Source of the DNA: Lachnospiraceae bacterium | GTDB lineage: Bacteria > Bacillota > Clostridia > Lachnospirales > Lachnospiraceae | NCBI GenBank assembly: GCA_017461725.1 | Contig: JAFTXG010000031.1 | Location: forward strand, 1 to 64,000 | DNA length: 64,000 nt | Reading direction: 5' to 3' | Shown here: positions 1-11,630 of the stretch, one piece after another | Layout of the letters: each line of letters starts with the position of its first letter | How positions within the stretch are numbered: position 1 is the stretch's first letter | The notes under the pieces: model-generated | Seen by the model: the letters and a program-made list of their open reading frames with translations, nothing else | The model's database searches: none | Told to the model about the DNA's origin: nothing | Position numbers and translations under genes: made by a program

Positions 1-102
1 CTTCTGAACTTAATTCTTAGAATCGTTCAGGGTTGGTCATGCTGTTCAGTTATCAAGGTTCGTTTTCTTTGTTTGTGTGCCGCTCTCGGCGACAGCTTGT
101 TT
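1..102 (-). other. Leader of an rRNA operon (gene off the left edge)
   Basis: Read on the minus strand this is a short untranslated leader downstream of a very strong promoter. It carries a boxA-like run (CTTGATAACTGAA, near 44-56) of the type seen ahead of 16S rRNA in clostridia, and an inverted repeat CTGAAC/GTTCAG (4-9 and 25-30). No 16S sequence is inside the window, so the rRNA identity is inferred from promoter strength, the boxA-like motif and the adjoining tRNA gene. Confidence 0.5.
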
Positions 103-131
103 ATAATAGCACAGTGTTTCGAGTTTGTCAA
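103..131 (-). promoter_or_regulatory. Strong sigma-A promoter, probably for an rRNA operon
   Basis: On the minus strand -35 TTGACA (126-131) and -10 TATTAT (103-108) are separated by exactly 17 bases. Immediately upstream (about 132-180) lie several A-tracts, as in an UP element. Consensus boxes plus an A-rich UP region are typical of stable-RNA promoters; transcription would run leftward out of the window. Confidence 0.75.
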
Positions 132-195
132 CAACTTTTTTAATTTTTTTTCAATTTTTTTTAAAGTTATTTTTTCGCTGTACTAATAAGTCATG

Positions 196-338
196 AAAAA
201 TGACGTATCTCAGGAAGAGCGGAGAAAGAGGGATTTGAACCCTCGCGCCGGTTGCCCGACCTACACCCTTAGCAGGGGCGCCTCTTCGGCCTCTTGAGTA
301 TTTCTCCGAATTCAAAATCTCCATATGATACGTCATTT
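196..338 (-). terminator. Inverted repeat enclosing tRNA-Ser, with T-run
   Basis: A perfect 12-bp inverted repeat flanks the tRNA: 198-209 (AAATGACGTATC) and 327-338 (its complement). In the transcript the tRNA becomes the loop of this stem, and the 3' arm runs into five U residues (200-196). This looks like an intrinsic terminator or processing stalk built around the tRNA. A smaller GTCAT/ATGAC hairpin overlaps at 190-204. Function is inferred. Confidence 0.5.
220..307 (-). tRNA. tRNA-Ser(GCT)
   Basis: Minus-strand cloverleaf with 7-bp acceptor stem GGAGAAA/TTTCTCC, a CTC/GAG D stem, anticodon loop CTGCTAA giving anticodon GCT (271-273 on the plus strand), a long variable arm as expected for serine tRNAs, and a T arm GAGGG-TTCAAAT-CCCTC. 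The discriminator base is G and CCA is not encoded. It reads AGC/AGU serine codons. Its own consensus promoter lies just upstream. Confidence 0.93.
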
Positions 339-350
339 AACGCATATGCT

Positions 351-379
351 ATTATACTAAATCAAAATCTGTTTGTCAA
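351..379 (-). promoter_or_regulatory. Promoter of tRNA-Ser
   Basis: Minus-strand perfect consensus: -35 TTGACA (374-379), 17-base spacer, -10 TATAAT (351-356). The tRNA 5' end lies 44 bases downstream of the -10 box. Confidence 0.85.
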
Positions 380-421
380 TCGTTATTTTTTCTTTTTTAA
401 TTTTTGCTTTAAACATTCCGT

Positions 422-501
422 TTATCCACATTTTTTATTGTGTTTCAGCTGATTTATCCACTATTATTGCAGGATATCCACATTTTTCTTGTTTATACAC
501 T
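422..501. other. DnaA-box cluster between gyrA and tRNA-Ser
   Basis: Four DnaA-box-like nonamers in one orientation within 80 bases: TTATCCACA (422-430, perfect), TTATCCACT (454-462), ATATCCACA (474-482) and TTATACACT (493-501, weak). The 340-597 gap has no gene; it holds this cluster, the tRNA promoter and the gyrA terminator. It may be an accessory DnaA-binding site or an outlying part of oriC. Confidence 0.5.
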
Positions 502-539
502 TCGCATAATAAACTAATTATCATGTAATAATAAATTCA

Positions 540-577
540 GACAGCCGATAATCTGAGTTCTCCAATTATCGGCTGTC
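540..577 (-). terminator. Hairpin downstream of gyrA
   Basis: A 13-bp perfect stem, GACAGCCGATAAT (540-552) with its complement (565-577), sits 20 bases past the gyrA stop. On the gyrA strand it is followed only by a mildly U-rich tract, so termination may be partial. It is the likely end of the dnaA-to-gyrA block. Confidence 0.65.
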
Positions 578-597
578 CTTATATTTTTAGGATTAAC

Positions 598-3090
598 TTA
601 TTCCTGAACTTCTACCTCGCTGCCGTCAGCCTCTACGGTATTAGGCTTTTCCTTCACCTTCGCAATGCTTGCAACGCTGGTATCCTTCTCCAGGTCAAGG
701 TTGATCAGCTTCACGCCGGAAGTAATTCTTCCAAGGGTGGAGATATCAGAAACATTGATACGGATAATAATGCCCTCGGTAGTGATGATCATGATTTCCT
801 GATTATCCTTCACCGCCTTGGCACCCACAATATTTCCGGTCTTGTTATTGATCTTGTAGCACTTGACACCCTTACCGCCTCTGAGCTGAGGAGTAAACTC
901 ATCCATCGGAGTCTTCTTACCCATGCCGCGCTCAGAAACGATCAGCAGATCATCGCCCTGGCTATCCATCTGCATTGCCACAACCTCATCTCCAGAGGTC
1001 AGCTTCATACCAATCACACCCATAGAGGTACGTCCGGTAGAACGAACGTCGGTCTCATTGAAGCGGATACACTGACCATACTTAGTGATCAGGATGATAT
1101 CCTTCTTGCCATCGGTGAACTTAACCTCAATCAGATCATCATCCTCCTTCAGGTTAATCGCCTGAAGACCGGTCTTGCGAATATTCTGATACTCGGTGAT
1201 CTGAGTCTTCTTTACCATACCGTTTCTGGTCGCCATGAACAGATAGTGATTTTCCTCAAATTCGCGAACAGGAATAACCGCAGTCACCTTCTCGCCGGAA
1301 GTCAGCTGGATCAGATTCACGATAGCTGTTCCGCGGGCAGTACGTCCTGCTTCAGGAATCTCGTAAGTCTTAAGACGGTATACCTTACCCTTGTTGGTAA
1401 AGAACATCAGTGAATGGTGAGTGGTGGTCATCAAAAGATCAGTGATGTAATCTTCCTCGATCGTCTGCATTCCCTTGATTCCCTTGCCGCCTCTGTGCTG
1501 AGCACGGAAGTTATTTTCACTCATTCTCTTGATATAGCCAAGATTGGTCATGGCAATGATCGTATTGTCATCGGCAATCAGGTCTTCCATGCGCATCTCA
1601 TCGGCTGCAAAGCCAATCTTAGTACGACGGTCATCACCATATTTTGTAGCAGTGATCAGCAGCTCTTCCTTGATTACACCCAGCAGCTTCTTCTCGTCAG
1701 CCAGAATAGCCTTCAACTCAGCGATTCTCGCCTGCAGCTCACGGTACTCGTTCTCAAGCTTCTCTCTCTCCAGACCGGTCAGTGCACGGATACGCATATC
1801 CACGATAGCCTGAGCCTGTACATCAGAGAGACCAAAGCGCTCGCTCAATCTGTTCTTTGCTTCCTGGGTCGTTCTGGAAGAACGAACGATATGGATAACC
1901 TCATCAATATTGTCCAGCGCAATGAGCAAGCCCTCCAAAATATGAGCACGCTCTTCCGCTTTATTCAGATCATACTTGGTACGGCGGGTAACAACATCCT
2001 CCTGATGCATCAGATAATGCTTCAACATATCCAACAGATTCAGAATACGGGGCTCATTATTTACCAGGCCCAGCATGATCACACCAAAAGTAGTCTGCAG
2101 CTCAGTGTGCTTCAGCAGCTGATTCAAAATAATATTTGCATTTACATCACGGCGAAGCTCGATCACCACGCGCATACCGCTGCGGTCAGACTCATCGCGA
2201 AGGTCAGTTATACCCTCAACTCGCTTCTCCTTGACCAGATCAGCGATTTTTTCTACCAACTTTGCCTTATTTACTGCGTAGGGAAGCTCGGTGACAACGA
2301 TACGGCTCTTACCATTGGACATGGGCTCAATGTTGGTGACCGCACGAACCGGAATCTTACCACGGCCGGTGCGATATGCCTCCTCAATCCCAGCACGGCC
2401 GAGAATCTCGGCGCCGGTGGGGAAATCAGGCCCTTTTACGATGTCAAGAAGCTCCTCAATATCAGTATCTCTGTCTTCAATGACACGGTTGTCGATGATT
2501 TTTACCACACCATTGACTACCTCTCTCAGGTTATGAGGAGGAATATTGGTCGCCATACCTACGGCGATACCGGTGGTACCGTTTACCAGCAGGTTGGGAA
2601 AACGAGCGGGAAGAACCGTAGGTTCTTTCTCCGTCTCGTCGAAGTTAGGAGTGAAATCAACGGTATCTTTATTGATGTCCGCCAACATCTCCATAGCAAT
2701 CTTGCTCAGACGCGCCTCAGTGTATCGCATCGCTGCCGCGCCGTCGCCGTCCACTGAACCAAAGTTTCCGTGACCGTCTACCAGCGTATAGCGAAGAGAC
2801 CATTCCTGAGCCATGTTTACCAACGCTCCGTAAATAGAGCTGTCGCCGTGAGGGTGATACTTACCCATGGTATCACCGACGATACGGGCACATTTACGGT
2901 GAGGCTTATCCGGACCGTTGTTCAGCTCGATCATGGAGTACAAAATACGTCTCTGTACCGGCTTCAGACCGTCTCTCACATCCGGAAGAGCACGGGAAGC
3001 GATAACACTCATGGAGTAATCAATATAAGACTTCTCCATCGTTTTTTTCAGGTCTACATCATGGACCTGGTCAAAAATATGTTCATCCAT
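598..3090 (-). CDS. gyrA: DNA gyrase subunit A
   Basis: The 830-residue A subunit of gyrase (A2B2) introduces negative supercoils. The breakage-reunion domain shows the catalytic Tyr123 in [11 protein letters not shown] and the quinolone-pocket segment [12 protein letters not shown] (Ser84, Ser85, Gly88 where E. coli has Asp87). The gyrase-specific GyrA box appears as QHRGGKG in the C-terminal beta-pinwheel, which separates it from ParC. The tail is acidic. A GGAGGAGG-type ribosome site precedes the ATG, and only 19 bases separate it from gyrB, so both are cotranscribed. Length and domain order are normal. Confidence 0.97.
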   Translation of the reverse strand: MDEHIFDQVHDVDLKKTMEKSYIDYSMSVIASRALPDVRDGLKPVQRRILYSMIELNNGPDKPHRKCARIVGDTMGKYHPHGDSSIYGALVNMAQEWSLRYTLVDGHGNFGSVDGDGAAAMRYTEARLSKIAMEMLADINKDTVDFTPNFDETEKEPTVLPARFPNLLVNGTTGIAVGMATNIPPHNLREVVNGVVKIIDNRVIEDRDTDIEELLDIVKGPDFPTGAEILGRAGIEEAYRTGRGKIPVRAVTNIEPMSNGKSRIVVTELPYAVNKAKLVEKIADLVKEKRVEGITDLRDESDRSGMRVVIELRRDVNANIILNQLLKHTELQTTFGVIMLGLVNNEPRILNLLDMLKHYLMHQEDVVTRRTKYDLNKAEERAHILEGLLIALDNIDEVIHIVRSSRTTQEAKNRLSERFGLSDVQAQAIVDMRIRALTGLEREKLENEYRELQARIAELKAILADEKKLLGVIKEELLITATKYGDDRRTKIGFAADEMRMEDLIADDNTIIAMTNLGYIKRMSENNFRAQHRGGKGIKGMQTIEEDYITDLLMTTTHHSLMFFTNKGKVYRLKTYEIPEAGRTARGTAIVNLIQLTSGEKVTAVIPVREFEENHYLFMATRNGMVKKTQITEYQNIRKTGLQAINLKEDDDLIEVKFTDGKKDIILITKYGQCIRFNETDVRSTGRTSMGVIGMKLTSGDEVVAMQMDSQGDDLLIVSERGMGKKTPMDEFTPQLRGGKGVKCYKINNKTGNIVGAKAVKDNQEIMIITTEGIIIRINVSDISTLGRITSGVKLINLDLEKDTSVASIAKVKEKPNTVEADGSEVEVQE

Positions 3091-3109
3091 CCTTTAATCC
3101 TCCTCCAGA

Positions 3110-6111
<3,002 letters not shown>

Positions 6112-6138
6112 CGAAATCAGTTCCTGTTTGTGTAGAAT

Positions 6139-6357
6139 TTAGCTTTCATTTTTTTCTACTGTCACGGTCTTTCCATTGTAGGTAAAGTTATCTCCGGGAT
6201 AAAGCTTTCGGCCGCGGCGAACATCCACCTCGCCGTTTACCTTAACCAGACCATCAGTAATCACAAATTTGGCATCCACACCGGAGGAAACCAGATTTGC
6301 AAGCTTCAATGCCTGACCAAGCTTGATAAACTCATCTTTGATTTTGATTGTAGTCAT
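6139..6357 (-). CDS. yaaA: S4-domain RNA-binding protein YaaA/RlbA type
   Basis: A 72-residue protein made of one S4 RNA-binding domain (KLGQALKLANLVSSGVDAK, then a VKVNGEVDVRRGRKL loop). In Bacillus the equivalent small gene sits between dnaN and recF; it is thought to act on RNA or ribosome assembly, but its exact role is unsettled. The AAAGG-like ribosome site is modest. Context and length fit the family well. Confidence 0.85.
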   Translation of the reverse strand: MTTIKIKDEFIKLGQALKLANLVSSGVDAKFVITDGLVKVNGEVDVRRGRKLYPGDNFTYNGKTVTVEKNES

Positions 6358-6409
6358 ATTTTCTCTTTTCTCAGCCTGTCTCGGCTAGTTTTTATTAAAA
6401 TCCGTCCAA

Positions 6410-6451
6410 TATCCATGTCTCGGTTTGTGCAAGCACACCAAGACATGGATA
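6410..6451 (-). other. Long hairpin between dnaN and yaaA
   Basis: An 11-bp stem, TATCCATGTCT (6410-6420) with its complement (6441-6451), plus an inner GTGC/GCAC helix. No U-run follows on the dnaN strand, so it is more likely a processing or partial-attenuation site that lowers expression of the downstream genes than a full terminator. Confidence 0.4.
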
Positions 6452-6469
6452 CTTTCTGGAAATTTTATG

Positions 6470-7582
6470 TTACACCCTCGTACTGTCGATATTTACCGGA
6501 AGAATCAAATAAATATAATTCTGCTCATCGTCACGGATAAAGCAGGGAGCCTTGGAATTAATCATGTAAAGACTTACATTCTCATCATCGATGACGCGGA
6601 GCGCGTCAATCAGGAAACGGGGATTAAAACCGATCACGATGTCCTTACCCTTCTTCTCCGCCGCAATGTTTTCTTTCATGGAACCGATGGCAGAACTGAT
6701 CGCCAGCTCCATATCTTCATCACCGATGCGGATGATGATCGGCTTCTTGTCACTCTCGCGGATCAACAAAACAGAGCGCTCTATACAGTCCAGAAGCTCT
6801 TTTTTATTTAAAACGACTTTGGTATCGTAATCGCTGGAAAGCATCTGATTAATCTTAAAATACTCACCCTCGATCAAACGAGATACCACTAAGGTATCAT
6901 CAAACTCGAACAGGATATGGTTGTTGCCAAAGAAAATCAATACCTCTTTATCCTTGTCTCCGCTTAAGATACGGCTGATCTCCATCAGCGTCTTTCCGGG
7001 AACAACAACTTTTTTATGTCCGTAATTATCGTTGAGCTGAATCTTGCGGATAGAAATACGATGTCCGTCCAGTGATACCACCTTCAACTCATTTTCATTT
7101 ACCTCAAACAACTCTCCGGTCATCAGCTTATTATTTTCATTTGCTGCAATGGAGAAAATGGTCTGGCGAATGACCTCCTTCAACGTAAACTGAGAAAGGC
7201 TGATGTGATCATTTCTCTCAATGGTGGGAAGGTAGGAGAACTCGTCTCCACTCTTACCGCTGATATTAAAGTGTGCCTTCTCACAGCTGATGGATACATT
7301 TAAGCGGTCATCGGTCTCAATGGTAATTTCACTGTCAGGAAGTTTACGGATAATCTCAGAGAAAAGCTTTGCGTCGATCGCAATTTTACCTCTCTCCAGA
7401 ACGTCACCCTTAACGATCGTTTCAATACCAAGCTCCATGTCGTTAGAGGTGAGCTTAATCTCGGAAGGACTGGCCTCGATCAGAATACACTCCAGGATAG
7501 GCATGGTGGTTTTAGAGGGAACTGCCTTCAGTGAAATATTAATGGCGTTCACCAAATCAGATTTTGTAAATACAAGTTTCAT
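6470..7582 (-). CDS. dnaN: DNA polymerase III beta subunit (sliding clamp)
   Basis: The 370-residue clamp forms a homodimeric ring that tethers the replicative polymerase. It begins MKLVFTKSDLVNAI and ends with the family-typical ILPVNI segment; three repeated clamp folds fit the length. A GGAG ribosome site lies seven bases before the ATG. It is separated from dnaA by a 296-bp gap full of DnaA boxes, so it may be regulated by DnaA. Confidence 0.96.
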   Translation of the reverse strand: MKLVFTKSDLVNAINISLKAVPSKTTMPILECILIEASPSEIKLTSNDMELGIETIVKGDVLERGKIAIDAKLFSEIIRKLPDSEITIETDDRLNVSISCEKAHFNISGKSGDEFSYLPTIERNDHISLSQFTLKEVIRQTIFSIAANENNKLMTGELFEVNENELKVVSLDGHRISIRKIQLNDNYGHKKVVVPGKTLMEISRILSGDKDKEVLIFFGNNHILFEFDDTLVVSRLIEGEYFKINQMLSSDYDTKVVLNKKELLDCIERSVLLIRESDKKPIIIRIGDEDMELAISSAIGSMKENIAAEKKGKDIVIGFNPRFLIDALRVIDDENVSLYMINSKAPCFIRDDEQNYIYLILPVNIDSTRV

Positions 7583-7616
7583 GTTCGGGCTCCTTTCACG
7601 CGCGCAGAGATAGTAA

Positions 7617-7645
7617 ATTATATTAAAAGATTCTGTAGCTGTTAT
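7617..7645 (-). promoter_or_regulatory. Candidate dnaN promoter
   Basis: Minus strand: perfect -10 TATAAT (7617-7622) with a weak -35 ATAACA (7640-7645) at 17-base spacing, about 35 bases before the dnaN start. Only the -10 is strong. Confidence 0.4.
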
Positions 7646-7740
7646 AGTAGGTGGTGTGGAAATGTGTAAAAGTGCCTTAACCCCTTGATCTATAAGGTAA
7701 AATCGATGAGGATAATTATGTGTATAACTTCAGATTAACC

Positions 7741-7877
7741 TGTGGATAACCTTCAAGTTGTCCACATAGGCTTTTTTGAGGAAAAATGTCGAAAAAAGTT
7801 GTACACAGTCTATTAACAGGTTATACACACGAATTCCACCAGTTATCCACTGGTTATCCACAAAAAATTGTGGATAA
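7741..7877. other. oriC part 1: DnaA-box cluster between dnaA and dnaN
   Basis: Nonamers: TGTGGATAA (7741-7749), TTGTCCACA (7758-7766), TTGTACACA (7799-7807), TTATACACA (7821-7829), TTATCCACT (7843-7851), TTATCCACA (7854-7862) and TGTGGATAA (7869-7877, ending one base from the dnaA stop codon). The 7741, 7854 and 7869 boxes are perfect. In Bacillus the equivalent gap carries the unwinding element, and AT-rich sequence adjoins here. Confidence 0.8.
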
Positions 7878-7878
7878 C

Positions 7879-9237
7879 TCAGGCGGGATAAATCTTTTTC
7901 TTCAATATTTCTATGGTGTTTGCAAGAACTTCATTCGTCTCAAGTTCCTTTGAAATTTTGTCATGACCGTGAATGATTGTCGTGTGGTCACGATTTCCCA
8001 GATACTTACCAATCTGTTGTAAAGGACAGGCAGTCATCGTGCGGCAGAGATACATCGCCACCTGCCTGGGAAATACAATCTCTTTATTTTTCTTTTTGGA
8101 AGCGATATCGGTAGGGCTGCACTTGTAATGCTCTGAAACTACCTGAATGATCATTTCCGGAGATATCTCGGTGGCAGCATTGGGAGAAATGAGATCCTTC
8201 AATGCCTCCTCTGCCAGTTTGATATCGATTTCTTTGTTGTCCAGCTTGGAAAGTGCAACGATTTTTGTGAGGGCTCCTTCCAGCTCACGGATATTGGATT
8301 TGATGTTGTTGGCGATATATTTGATGACCTCGTCATCGATGTTATAGCCTTCCATCTCTTCCTTTTTATTAAGGATAGCAACTCTGGTTTCGTAATCAGG
8401 CGACTGAATATCTACGGTAAGACCCCACTCAAAACGGGAAACCAGACGTTCCTCCAGCGTGTTAAAGTCCTTTGGAGGACGATCACTGGAAATAATGATC
8501 TGCTTTTTCGCATCGTGCAATGTATTAAAGGTATGGAAGAACTCCTCCTGTGTACCTTCCTTTCCCACAATAAACTGAATATCATCGATGAGAAGGACGT
8601 CGTTGTTTCTGTATTTTTCACGAAACTCACTCATCGCCGATTCGCTTCGGTTTTTGTTACGGATAGATTCGATCAATTCGTAGGTGAACTTTTCGGAGGA
8701 AACGTACATTACTCGGGTAGAAGGATTATTTTTTATAATAAAGTTAGCGATGGAATGCATCAAATGGGTCTTTCCGAGACCAACGCCTCCATAGATAAAC
8801 AGTGGATTATATACCTCAGCCGGAGACTCTGCAACAGCCAAGGAAGCAGCGTGGGCCATGCGGTTGTTGGAACCTACGACGAAGGAATCAAAGGTATATT
8901 TGGGATTAATGCCTGCGCGCACTGCGTTATTGGTGATCGGTTCCTGCTCTGTTTTAGGGGCAGGTTTGCTGGCCTCCTCGCCAAAGGTATAAATTACATC
9001 ACAGCGAAAACCGGTGATATCCTCAATGGCCATAGATAAAAACACGTTGAATTTTTTCTTCATAAAACCGATGAAGGTTTTTTCGGGTACCAAAATAGTA
9101 ACCGTATGAGCGGTTTCATCTACAGCTACAACCTTTGAAGGAACCAAAAAGGTGTCGAGGGTAGCGCGTGCATATTCATATTCGCTGAACAGACGCTCAA
9201 TAATGTCATCCCAACTATTTCTAACTTTATTAAACAT
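7879..9237 (-). CDS. dnaA: Chromosomal replication initiator DnaA
   Basis: A 452-residue AAA+ initiator that binds DnaA boxes and opens the origin. Domain III shows Walker A GGVGLGKTH and Walker B LLIDDIQFI; domain IV shows the DnaA signature RDHTTIIHGHDKI. The start is placed at the ATG giving MFNKVRNSWDD, because an AGGAG ribosome site lies 6-7 bases before it; an upstream in-frame ATG at 9276 would add 13 residues but has no ribosome site. DnaA-box clusters flank the gene on both sides. Confidence 0.96.
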   Translation of the reverse strand: MFNKVRNSWDDIIERLFSEYEYARATLDTFLVPSKVVAVDETAHTVTILVPEKTFIGFMKKKFNVFLSMAIEDITGFRCDVIYTFGEEASKPAPKTEQEPITNNAVRAGINPKYTFDSFVVGSNNRMAHAASLAVAESPAEVYNPLFIYGGVGLGKTHLMHSIANFIIKNNPSTRVMYVSSEKFTYELIESIRNKNRSESAMSEFREKYRNNDVLLIDDIQFIVGKEGTQEEFFHTFNTLHDAKKQIIISSDRPPKDFNTLEERLVSRFEWGLTVDIQSPDYETRVAILNKKEEMEGYNIDDEVIKYIANNIKSNIRELEGALTKIVALSKLDNKEIDIKLAEEALKDLISPNAATEISPEMIIQVVSEHYKCSPTDIASKKKNKEIVFPRQVAMYLCRTMTACPLQQIGKYLGNRDHTTIIHGHDKISKELETNEVLANTIEILKKKIYPA

Positions 9238-9284
9238 ATCAAACACTCCTGGAGTAAAAAAGGCAAAATACGCCATATAATACT

Positions 9285-9313
9285 ATTCTAACCGATTTGA
9301 AAAAAAAAAGCAA
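9285..9313 (-). promoter_or_regulatory. Candidate dnaA promoter
   Basis: Minus strand: -35 TTGCTT (9308-9313), 17-base spacer containing a T-tract, -10 TAGAAT (9285-9290). It lies about 48 bases before the dnaA start and next to DnaA boxes, which suggests autoregulation. Confidence 0.55.
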
Positions 9314-9359
9314 CGGAAACTTGGCAGACAAATTAACTGTATGATAAGATTTGGTAGAA

Positions 9360-9468
9360 AGTTATCAACAATTTATCCACAATGGGTGTGAATTTGTGGA
9401 TAAATTGTTGATAACTATGTGCACAAGATGTGAATAAGGGTGGATAAGTGGCTTTTTGCTGTGGATAA
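9360..9468. other. oriC part 2: DnaA boxes with a 23-bp palindrome
   Basis: Between dnaA and rpmH. A 23-bp inverted repeat (9360-9382 and 9394-9416, 11-base loop) contains two perfect head-to-head DnaA boxes, TTATCCACA (9373-9381) and TGTGGATAA (9395-9403). Further boxes: TGTGAATAA (9429-9437), GGTGGATAA (9439-9447) and a perfect TGTGGATAA (9460-9468). With the dnaA-dnaN cluster this gives a bipartite origin as in Bacillus. Confidence 0.8.
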
Positions 9469-9499
9469 CCGATTTTTTTGATCGAATTTCAAAAATTGC

Positions 9500-9528
9500 T
9501 TGACGGATAAAGGGAATTTTAATATAAT
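9500..9528 (+). promoter_or_regulatory. rpmH-rnpA promoter
   Basis: -35 TTGACG (9500-9505), 17-base spacer, perfect -10 TATAAT (9523-9528). It directs transcription of rpmH and probably the following genes, divergent from dnaA. Confidence 0.8.
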
Positions 9529-9565
9529 TGGAGTGATGCTTTAAAAAAGAAGGAGGTGTATAAAC

Positions 9566-9700
9566 ATGGTAACCACATTTCGTCCTCATAAGAGACAGAG
9601 AAGTAAAGTTCACGGTTTCAGAGCTAGAATGAGTACCGCAGGCGGCCGGAAGGTATTAGCTTCCAGAAGAGCAAAAGGTAGAAAAGTATTATCCGCATAG
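9566..9700 (+). CDS. rpmH: Ribosomal protein bL34
   Basis: A 44-residue basic protein of the large ribosomal subunit. It reads [20 protein letters not shown] and continues with the conserved [20 protein letters not shown]. An AAGGAGGTG ribosome site lies just upstream. It heads the rpmH-rnpA-yidD-yidC-jag series found at most bacterial origins. It uses TAG as its genuine stop codon, which matters for interpreting in-frame TAGs elsewhere in the window. Confidence 0.97.
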   Translation: MVTTFRPHKRQRSKVHGFRARMSTAGGRKVLASRRAKGRKVLSA

Positions 9701-9744
9701 GCCGCAGTGATGTGGCCTTTTGTTTTCTGAAAAGGTATGCCAAT

Positions 9745-10107
9745 ATGGGAAAAGTGATTTCGTTAAATAACAGAGAATTTCAGACTGTTTATGAGAGTGG
9801 TGTTTCCTTCGCGAACCGAAATTTGGTGATGTATATCTATCCTAATAATAAGGAAGAAAACCGGATCGGGATTTCTGTAAGCAAGAAAGTAGGAAATAGT
9901 GTCGTAAGACATCGCGTAAAACGAATTATCCGTGAGAGTTATCGTTTAAATTGTGATAACGTAAAAAACGGCCTTGATATTGTGATCATTGCCCGAAAAG
10001 AAGCAAAAGAGAAAAGCTATCAGGAACTTGAACAATCGATGATGCATTTGTACAAACTCCATCGCATTTCCACGCATATTAATAATAAGGTAAGAAAAGA
10101 GTCATGA
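9745..10107 (+). CDS. rnpA: Ribonuclease P protein component
   Basis: The 120-residue protein cofactor of the RNase P ribozyme, which matures tRNA 5' ends. The signature [20 protein letters not shown] with following RIIRE is clear. I start at the ATG at 9745 ([12 protein letters not shown]), which has an AAAGG ribosome site eight bases upstream; an upstream GTG at 9712 would add 11 unconserved residues. Its stop overlaps the yidD start. Confidence 0.93.
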   Translation: MGKVISLNNREFQTVYESGVSFANRNLVMYIYPNNKEENRIGISVSKKVGNSVVRHRVKRIIRESYRLNCDNVKNGLDIVIIARKEAKEKSYQELEQSMMHLYKLHRISTHINNKVRKES

Positions 10108-10319
10108 TGAAACGATTTTTGATTGGCTGTGTCAGATTTTATCGTCGGTATTTATCGGGTCTTAAGAGGACTCCATGCTGCAGATATTATCCTACCTGTT
10201 CACAATATGCGTTGGAATCGCTGGAAAAGTATGGTGCACTGAAGGGAAGCTGGTTAGCAACAAAGCGCATACTCAGATGTCATCCCTTTGCAAAGGGAGG
10301 GTACGACCCGGTTCCCTGA
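10104..10319 (+). CDS. yidD: Membrane protein insertion efficiency factor YidD
   Basis: A 71-residue YidD protein thought to help YidC insert membrane proteins. The family signature is plain: [10 protein letters not shown], then [21 protein letters not shown] and [14 protein letters not shown] at the end, with conserved cysteines. The first ATG overlaps the rnpA stop (ATGATGA), implying translational coupling; the second ATG at 10107 is equally possible. Confidence 0.93.
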   Translation: MMKRFLIGCVRFYRRYLSGLKRTPCCRYYPTCSQYALESLEKYGALKGSWLATKRILRCHPFAKGGYDPVP

Positions 10320-10335
10320 AACCAAGGAGGTCAAA

Positions 10336-11619
10336 TTGGAGTTTTTACTGTTGACAAAAAGTACGGCCTTTATTATTGGGCCGGTTGCAACTGTGCTTGG
10401 CTGGATTATGGATTTTATCTATAATGTATGTGCAGCCATTGGCATTCAGAACATTGGTTTGTGTATTATTTTATTTACGATCATCACTAACCTGTTAATG
10501 CTTCCGCTGACCATTAAACAGCAGAAGTTTACTAAGCTGAATGCAGTTATGAATCCCGAAATCCAGGCGATTCAGAGTAAGTATAAAGATAAAAAAGATC
10601 AGGTTTCTATGCAGAAGCAGCAGGCAGAGATGCAGGCTGTCTATGAGAAGTATGGTTCCAGCCCCACATCAGGCTGTCTTCCCATGCTGATTCAGTTGCC
10701 GATCATGTTTGCTTTGTACCGTGTTATCTGGAATATTCCTGCTTATATTGGTGAGATTAAAGAAATTTACATGCAGGTGGCGACTCCTCTGCAGAATATT
10801 TTCACCAGTCAGACAGTGATTGGTTCTTATACCGAATTTGTAGAGCTGGCAAAGAGCAACAATCTTCCGGTTGGTGATAAGTATAATTACACCGAGGTAA
10901 ACCGTATCATCGACCTGCTGTATCAGTTTGATAAGTCTGAGTGGACTAAATTGGCTGAAATTTTCCCTGATCTGAGTCAGGTGATCAATTCTACTGCGGA
11001 AGAGGTTATCGCGTTAAATAACTTCCTTGGCGGAATTAATCTGATGGAGGCTCCCGGATTTAAGCTTTCCGTGGCGCTGATCATCCCTATTCTGGCAGGT
11101 CTTACCCAGTGGATTTCCACTAAGGTACTGTCACCGGAAACCTCCTCTTCCGATAATAGCAAAGCAGAGGAAAATCCTACTGCAGCAACCATGAAGAGCA
11201 TGAACACGATCATGCCTCTGATGTCAGTATTTATGTGTATTACACTGCCTTCCTGTATCGGTATTTACTGGGTAGCCGGCAGTGTTGTACGTACCGTTAT
11301 CCAGCTTTTCGTTAACAAATCCATGAAGAATGTTGATGTAGATACATTGATTCGTGAAAATGTAGAAAAGCAGAATAAAAAGAGAGCTAAACAGGGACTT
11401 CCTCCCATCAGTGCAGATGCTTCGGTTCGTACTTCTCAGAGAGCAAGAGAAATCCTTGAGAAGAACCAGTCAATCGAGCGTGAGCGTCAGGAAAAGCTCA
11501 GAGAGCTGAAGGAACAGGGAAAGATGCCTGAAACAAATCTGGAAAAGGTTAAGACAGGAAGTATTGCAGCTAAAGCTATGAGTGTAAAGGCTTATAACGA
11601 GCGCAATATGAAAAAGTAA
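10336..11619 (+). CDS. yidC: Membrane protein insertase YidC
   Basis: A 427-residue YidC/Oxa1 insertase that integrates proteins into the membrane with or without SecYEG. Five membrane segments are visible (IIGPVATVLGWIMDFIYNV, GLCIILFTIITNLLMLPL, LPMLIQLPIMFALYRVIW, LSVALIIPILAGLTQWI, and the final hydrophobic pair region), with a long insert between the third and fourth. The C-terminal tail is highly charged, fit for ribosome contact. I place the start at TTG 10336 because AAGGAGGT is just upstream; an earlier in-frame ATG at 10288 lies inside yidD. No lipobox is seen. Confidence 0.93.
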   Translation: MEFLLLTKSTAFIIGPVATVLGWIMDFIYNVCAAIGIQNIGLCIILFTIITNLLMLPLTIKQQKFTKLNAVMNPEIQAIQSKYKDKKDQVSMQKQQAEMQAVYEKYGSSPTSGCLPMLIQLPIMFALYRVIWNIPAYIGEIKEIYMQVATPLQNIFTSQTVIGSYTEFVELAKSNNLPVGDKYNYTEVNRIIDLLYQFDKSEWTKLAEIFPDLSQVINSTAEEVIALNNFLGGINLMEAPGFKLSVALIIPILAGLTQWISTKVLSPETSSSDNSKAEENPTAATMKSMNTIMPLMSVFMCITLPSCIGIYWVAGSVVRTVIQLFVNKSMKNVDVDTLIRENVEKQNKKRAKQGLPPISADASVRTSQRAREILEKNQSIERERQEKLRELKEQGKMPETNLEKVKTGSIAAKAMSVKAYNERNMKK

Positions 11620-11630
11620 GGAGAGACTGT

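Noticed and set aside
1414..2757. 447-codon open frame on the strand opposite gyrA
   Set aside because: Lies wholly antisense to a well-conserved gene, no ribosome site, low-complexity composition caused by gyrA codon bias.
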